This document shows, in pieces, positions 5,778-8,243 of a stretch of 8,243 nt of DNA (within the stretch, counting starts at the first letter, position 1; every line of letters begins with the position of its first letter). Below the pieces are notes generated by a model, which saw only the letters and a list, made by a program, of their open reading frames with translations, did no database searches and was not told the DNA's origin. Source of the DNA: an uncultured Chlorobiales bacterium (lineage in GTDB: Bacteria > Bacteroidota > Chlorobiia > Chlorobiales > Chlorobiaceae); contig CAIUQW010000296.1 in NCBI GenBank assembly GCA_903901395.1, forward strand, positions 1-8,243, read 5' to 3'. The position numbers and the translations under genes were made by a program.

Positions 5778-7315
5778 TTTCTGGGACCTCCCGCCGGACG
5801 AAGTTTCTTCCGCGCCATCCGCAAGACCGCCGATGCCTCGTTGCGGAAAATCAGCACGCCAAGCGCCAGATAGAGCAGCACGATGAGCAGCTTCACGAGC
5901 AAGGCAAGCAGGCCGCTGATGCCAAATCCGGCGAGCCACGCGAGCAGGTCGTCGTGCCACACGGCAAACGCCAGCCCCGCGCCGAGCAGCAGCGAGAGGC
6001 GGCCCCAGTCGTAGCTGACGGGATAGAAGCGCACCGAATAGATTCCCATGCAGAGGCACATCACCGCCGTACCGAGCAGAATCGCCACCGCCGCGCCATC
6101 CATGCCGCCGAGCGGAATGAGAATCCAGCACGCCGCCGTCGTCACCACTGCCCCGGCGAAGGTCACGACGGGCAGATATTTCGTCTTCCCGGAGATCAGA
6201 ATTCCAGCGGAAAGGTTGGTCGAGATCATGTCGAACACGTAGCTGAAAAAGATCCACGGCAGAATCGACATGCCCATCCAGTACTTCGGCGGCAGCAGAT
6301 AGAGCCGCCCGCCCCAGTGAACCCGAACCAGATCGGGCACGAAAAAGGTGCATGCCACGGCGAGCACGATCACCGCGATGCCCGAAAGATTCATCACCTG
6401 CCGGAAGAGCGGCTTCGCTTCGGGATCGTCGGCATGTTGCAGGAAAAACGGCTGCCAGGCGAAGCGGAAAATCTGGATGAACATCTGAAGCGCCACGCCA
6501 AACGCCGCCACCCGCCCATAGATACCGGTAATGTCCGACGCCTGGAAACCCGCGCCGTAAAGCCGTTCGATGTCGTGCTGCGGAATGCGGATGAGCAGGT
6601 TCCGGTCGATCAGGTGGATCAGGAGGCCAGCGATGCCGGTCGGCACGTAGGGCAGGCCGATGCCAAGCAACTGGCGATACATGCCGGGCGAGAAGAAGGG
6701 CTTGAGATTTTTCAGCACCGGCAGAATGAAAAGCAGGCTGACCAGCGAGCCGAGCGCCTCGCCGATGAAGACGCCGGACAGACCCGCGCGGAATCCGAGA
6801 ATGAGCACGAAGGTGCTGATGACGCCGCCAACCACGCCCATGATTTTGGCCAGCGCGAAGGGAATCGCCTTGCGCTTCAGCCGCAACTCGGCGAAGGGCA
6901 CCACGAGCATCGTATCGAGAAACAGAATCGCGGCGGCATAGCGGATGAAAAGCCCCGACTCTGGCGCGAGACCGATGGCGACGGCAATCGATGGCGCGAA
7001 GAGCAGCATCAATCCCGAAAACAGGATCGATGTCAGAAAAAGGCTGAAAAATGCCGTTGAAAACAAAGGACGCTCATCCTCGTTGCGCTTGATGGCGTCC
7101 GAGGCCACCTTCAGATAGGAGGTTTCAAGACCGTAGGTGAAAATGACATTCCCCAGCGCGATGTTGGCGTAAACCACCGCCTGGATGCCGTTGTCGAAGG
7201 TGGTCAGCTGGTTGGCGTAGAGCGGGACGAGCACGTAGTTCAGGCTGCGGGCCAGAATCGTGCTCGCGCCGTAAATGACCGTATCCTTTGCGAGAAGCTT
7301 GAGTTTTGCGAACAT
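5774..7315 (-). CDS. Polysaccharide/O-antigen flippase (Wzx-like, MOP superfamily)
   Basis: Wzx-type flippases carry undecaprenyl-linked oligosaccharides from the cytoplasmic to the periplasmic face of the inner membrane. The 513-residue product is almost wholly hydrophobic, with about 12-14 membrane helices by eye. Its N-terminus matches the Polysacc_synt domain: [30 protein letters not shown], then an [11 protein letters not shown] stretch. The 'VIYG..T...R.LNY.LVPLY' and 'TYG.ET' wording is common in Bacteroidota/Chlorobi flippases. Acidic and basic residues inside helices (Glu near 64, Arg near 22) are usual for the family. The upstream small membrane-protein gene ends 24 nt before this start, and the downstream amidohydrolase gene overlaps the stop by 4 nt, so the three form one transcription unit. 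No glycosyltransferase or Wzy polymerase gene lies nearby, so the glycan is unknown. MurJ-like lipid II flipping is less likely given the N-terminal sequence. Confidence 0.9.
   Translation of the reverse strand: MFAKLKLLAKDTVIYGASTILARSLNYVLVPLYANQLTTFDNGIQAVVYANIALGNVIFTYGLETSYLKVASDAIKRNEDERPLFSTAFFSLFLTSILFSGLMLLFAPSIAVAIGLAPESGLFIRYAAAILFLDTMLVVPFAELRLKRKAIPFALAKIMGVVGGVISTFVLILGFRAGLSGVFIGEALGSLVSLLFILPVLKNLKPFFSPGMYRQLLGIGLPYVPTGIAGLLIHLIDRNLLIRIPQHDIERLYGAGFQASDITGIYGRVAAFGVALQMFIQIFRFAWQPFFLQHADDPEAKPLFRQVMNLSGIAVIVLAVACTFFVPDLVRVHWGGRLYLLPPKYWMGMSILPWIFFSYVFDMISTNLSAGILISGKTKYLPVVTFAGAVVTTAACWILIPLGGMDGAAVAILLGTAVMCLCMGIYSVRFYPVSYDWGRLSLLLGAGLAFAVWHDDLLAWLAGFGISGLLALLVKLLIVLLYLALGVLIFRNEASAVLRMARKKLRPAGGPRK
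5787..5792 (-). promoter_or_regulatory. Shine-Dalgarno GGGAGG for the nitrilase-family gene
   Basis: On the minus strand GGGAGG lies inside the last codons of the flippase gene, 9 nt before the ATG at 5777-5775 and 12 nt before the alternative ATG at 5774-5772. The spacing favours the upstream ATG and an ATGA stop/start overlap. Confidence 0.6.
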
Positions 7316-7339
7316 CCGCTGCGTATCCCGATGATCTGC

Positions 7340-7678
7340 TTAGTCTTTTTGCTTCGCAGATCCGTTGGGCATGGTCGCGCTCTCTTTCTGCTTTCTGACG
7401 GCATCCATATCGACCTGAAACTTGCCGTCCTTCTGAATGACAGGAATCTTGGAGATCACCTCGCGCAAATGCGCCTGTGCTTCGGCCTGCTGCTGCTTCA
7501 TCTTTTCAAGCTCGTCGCCCGTCAGGCCGACCGGATTGTCCTTGTCGATCAGCGTCTCCTTGAACGATTCGATCTGGAGGTTCTGCTCCATCTTCATATG
7601 ATCGACGAACTTGGAGAGAAAAAACATGAGCATAAAAAAGACCGCCAGAGCAAATCCGAGTATTAAAATCCAGCTCAT
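7340..7678 (-). CDS. Small membrane protein with coiled-coil segment, unknown function
   Basis: I do not recognise this 112-residue protein. A strongly hydrophobic helix at residues 3-25 (Trp3 to Val25) is followed by a charged soluble part. Residues about 53-78 are rich in Glu, Lys, Gln and Ala with heptad-like spacing and probably form a short coiled coil. The C-terminus is Lys/Gln-rich and polar. No cysteine or obvious catalytic motif is visible. It reads as a real gene because codon use is like its neighbours, it has an N-terminal membrane anchor, and it sits 24 nt before the flippase start on the same strand. It is the first gene of the flippase-amidohydrolase operon. A structural or scaffolding role with the flippase is possible but only a guess from position. 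No strong Shine-Dalgarno precedes the ATG at 7678. Confidence 0.7.
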   Translation of the reverse strand: MSWILILGFALAVFFMLMFFLSKFVDHMKMEQNLQIESFKETLIDKDNPVGLTGDELEKMKQQQAEAQAHLREVISKIPVIQKDGKFQVDMDAVRKQKESATMPNGSAKQKD

Positions 7679-7777
7679 AATCCAGAGGTTATGGTTAGCA
7701 TGAACAGTTTCCGGGAACCGCGCGAAGCCACCGCGCCGCGAAGCCGCTGGCGACTTTCCGGCGCTTTCCGTCCGGGT

Positions 7778-7806
7778 TTGAAAATATCATGAATTTTCCA
7801 GATTAT
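7778..7806 (+). promoter_or_regulatory. Candidate sigma-70 promoter for kdsD
   Basis: TTGAAA (7778-7783, 5 of 6 consensus) and GATTAT (7801-7806, 4 of 6) are separated by exactly 17 nt. Transcription would begin near 7813, giving a leader of about 75 nt before the kdsD ATG at 7888. The match was found by eye against a housekeeping consensus that may not hold exactly in this phylum. Confidence 0.35.
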
Positions 7807-7807
7807 A
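7802..7807 (-). promoter_or_regulatory. Candidate -10 box for the flippase operon
   Basis: Read on the minus strand, 7807-7802 is a perfect TATAAT. The -35 position about 17 nt upstream is only T-rich (TTTTTA/TTTTTT), so the promoter is incomplete. A start near 7795 would give a leader of about 117 nt before the ATG at 7678. It overlaps the kdsD candidate -10 box. Confidence 0.35.
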
Positions 7808-7887
7808 GCGCTGAATATCGGATTAAAAAATGAATATTTCCTGCTTTTGCGGGAATCGCATTCGCCGTAACCGAAACCACCCCAACG

Positions 7888-8243
7888 ATGATGCCGGAAC
7901 AAGCAGCCACCATCCAGGAAGGAAGGAGCATCCTTCTGCAGGAAGCCGACGCGCTCCGCTCGATGAGCGAGCGATTGGACGATAATTTCGCGCGAGCGGT
8001 CGATCTGATGTACGGCTGCGCGGGCAAGATCATCATCTCCGGCATGGGCAAGTCGGGCATCATCGGCCAGAAGATCGCGGCGACGCTCTCATCGACCGGA
8101 ACCACGGCAATTTTCCTCCATCCAGCGGAAGCGGCGCACGGCGACCTCGGCGTGGTTTCGGAGGGCGACACGGTCATCTGCCTCTCCAAAAGCGGCATGA
8201 CCGAGGAGCTGAACTTCATCCTCCCGGCGCTTCGCGAGCGCAA
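7888..8243 (+). CDS. kdsD: D-arabinose-5-phosphate isomerase, KpsF/GutQ family (3' end outside window)
   Basis: KdsD converts D-ribulose 5-phosphate to D-arabinose 5-phosphate, the first step towards KDO, the sugar that links lipid A to the LPS core. The visible 118 residues form the start of an SIS sugar-isomerase domain: IIISGMGKSGIIGQKIA (about 48-64), the family-typical FLHPAEAAHGDLGVV (76-90) with a conserved histidine, and the phosphosugar loop LSKSGMTEEL (99-108), where many homologues have S-N-S-G-E. Family members are about 320-330 residues with two CBS domains after the SIS domain, so two thirds lie beyond the right edge. Two tandem ATGs (7888, 7891) could start it; the first is used, with no Shine-Dalgarno visible. 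GutQ-type paralogues share the sequence signature. Because the same window holds lpxB, an LPS role is favoured over sugar-alcohol metabolism. Confidence 0.92.
   Translation, partial: MMPEQAATIQEGRSILLQEADALRSMSERLDDNFARAVDLMYGCAGKIIISGMGKSGIIGQKIAATLSSTGTTAIFLHPAEAAHGDLGVVSEGDTVICLSKSGMTEELNFILPALRER

Larger units (their letters stand above)
7679..7887. promoter_or_regulatory. Divergent intergenic region between the flippase operon and kdsD
   Basis: This 209-bp stretch separates the minus-strand operon from kdsD and holds no gene. Its left half is GC-rich and includes a direct repeat CGCGAAGCC (7721-7729 and 7737-7745); its centre is AT-rich. GAAAAT/ATTTTC (7780-7785 and 7793-7798) is an inverted repeat. 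TTCCTGC and GCGGGAA (7838-7844, 7849-7855) form a 7-bp stem with one G-T pair and a TTTT loop in the kdsD leader. Promoter candidates are listed separately. Confidence 0.5.

Noticed and set aside
5778..6353. Upstream extension of the amidohydrolase frame by 192 codons
   Set aside because: The extension lies out of frame within the flippase gene and has no recognisable domain; the nitrilase fold begins at the ATG at 5777, which has a Shine-Dalgarno and an ATGA overlap.
5954..7060. A 368-codon open frame on the plus strand across the flippase gene
   Set aside because: Its translation is extremely rich in His, Arg, Glu and Asp with no domain, as expected for the antisense of a GC-rich membrane-protein gene; the minus-strand flippase explains the region.
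7721..7745. Direct repeat CGCGAAGCC as a possible mobile-element or CRISPR remnant
   Set aside because: Only two 9-bp copies 16 bp apart in GC-rich sequence, with no spacer series, transposase or target duplication.
7803..8243. A minus-strand open frame running off the right edge over kdsD
   Set aside because: The plus strand encodes unmistakable KdsD motifs; the antisense translation has no family features.

Overview
This window comes from a GC-rich Gram-negative bacterium that makes lipopolysaccharide. It holds two lipopolysaccharide genes, the lipid A gene lpxB and the KDO gene kdsD, together with a polysaccharide flippase. The wording of the flippase, nitrilase and phosphohexomutase proteins resembles the Chlorobi/Bacteroidota branch. 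A green sulfur bacterium close to Chlorobaculum is my best guess, but that is recognition from memory, not a database match. Most genes lack a clear Shine-Dalgarno sequence. No tRNA, rRNA, CRISPR array, transposase or phage gene is visible.

Layout from left to right. Bases 1-559 (minus) are the N-terminal half of lpxB. It diverges across an AT-rich 145-bp gap from a phosphoglucomutase/phosphomannomutase gene (705-2087, plus). A 177-bp gap follows with two consecutive hairpins, the second shaped like an intrinsic terminator. Next comes a plus-strand run of four genes: an ECF sigma factor (2265-2825, TTG start), a small single-pass membrane protein that looks like an anti-sigma factor without a zinc finger (2890-3246), a membrane-anchored Spy/CpxP/CnrX-like periplasmic protein with a His/Asp-rich tail (3343-3903), and a DUF4405-type cytochrome b-like membrane protein with a duplicated soluble C-terminal module (3919-4761). 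A convergent gap of about 200 bp contains a palindromic repeat of REP type.

The right side is a minus-strand operon read from 7678 down to 4965: a small membrane/coiled-coil protein of unknown function, a Wzx/MOP-type polysaccharide flippase, and a nitrilase-superfamily amidohydrolase that overlaps the flippase by 4 nt. It diverges from kdsD (arabinose-5-phosphate isomerase), which starts at 7888 and runs off the window.

The common theme is the cell envelope. LpxB makes lipid A disaccharide, the phosphohexomutase feeds sugar nucleotides, KdsD starts KDO synthesis and the flippase moves a lipid-linked glycan. The sigma/anti-sigma/sensor/DUF4405 cassette is most simply read as an envelope- or metal-stress signalling unit with the same parts list as the Cnr nickel/cobalt system. 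It is the least conventional element here and the best candidate for an undescribed system; its function is inference from architecture and gene order.
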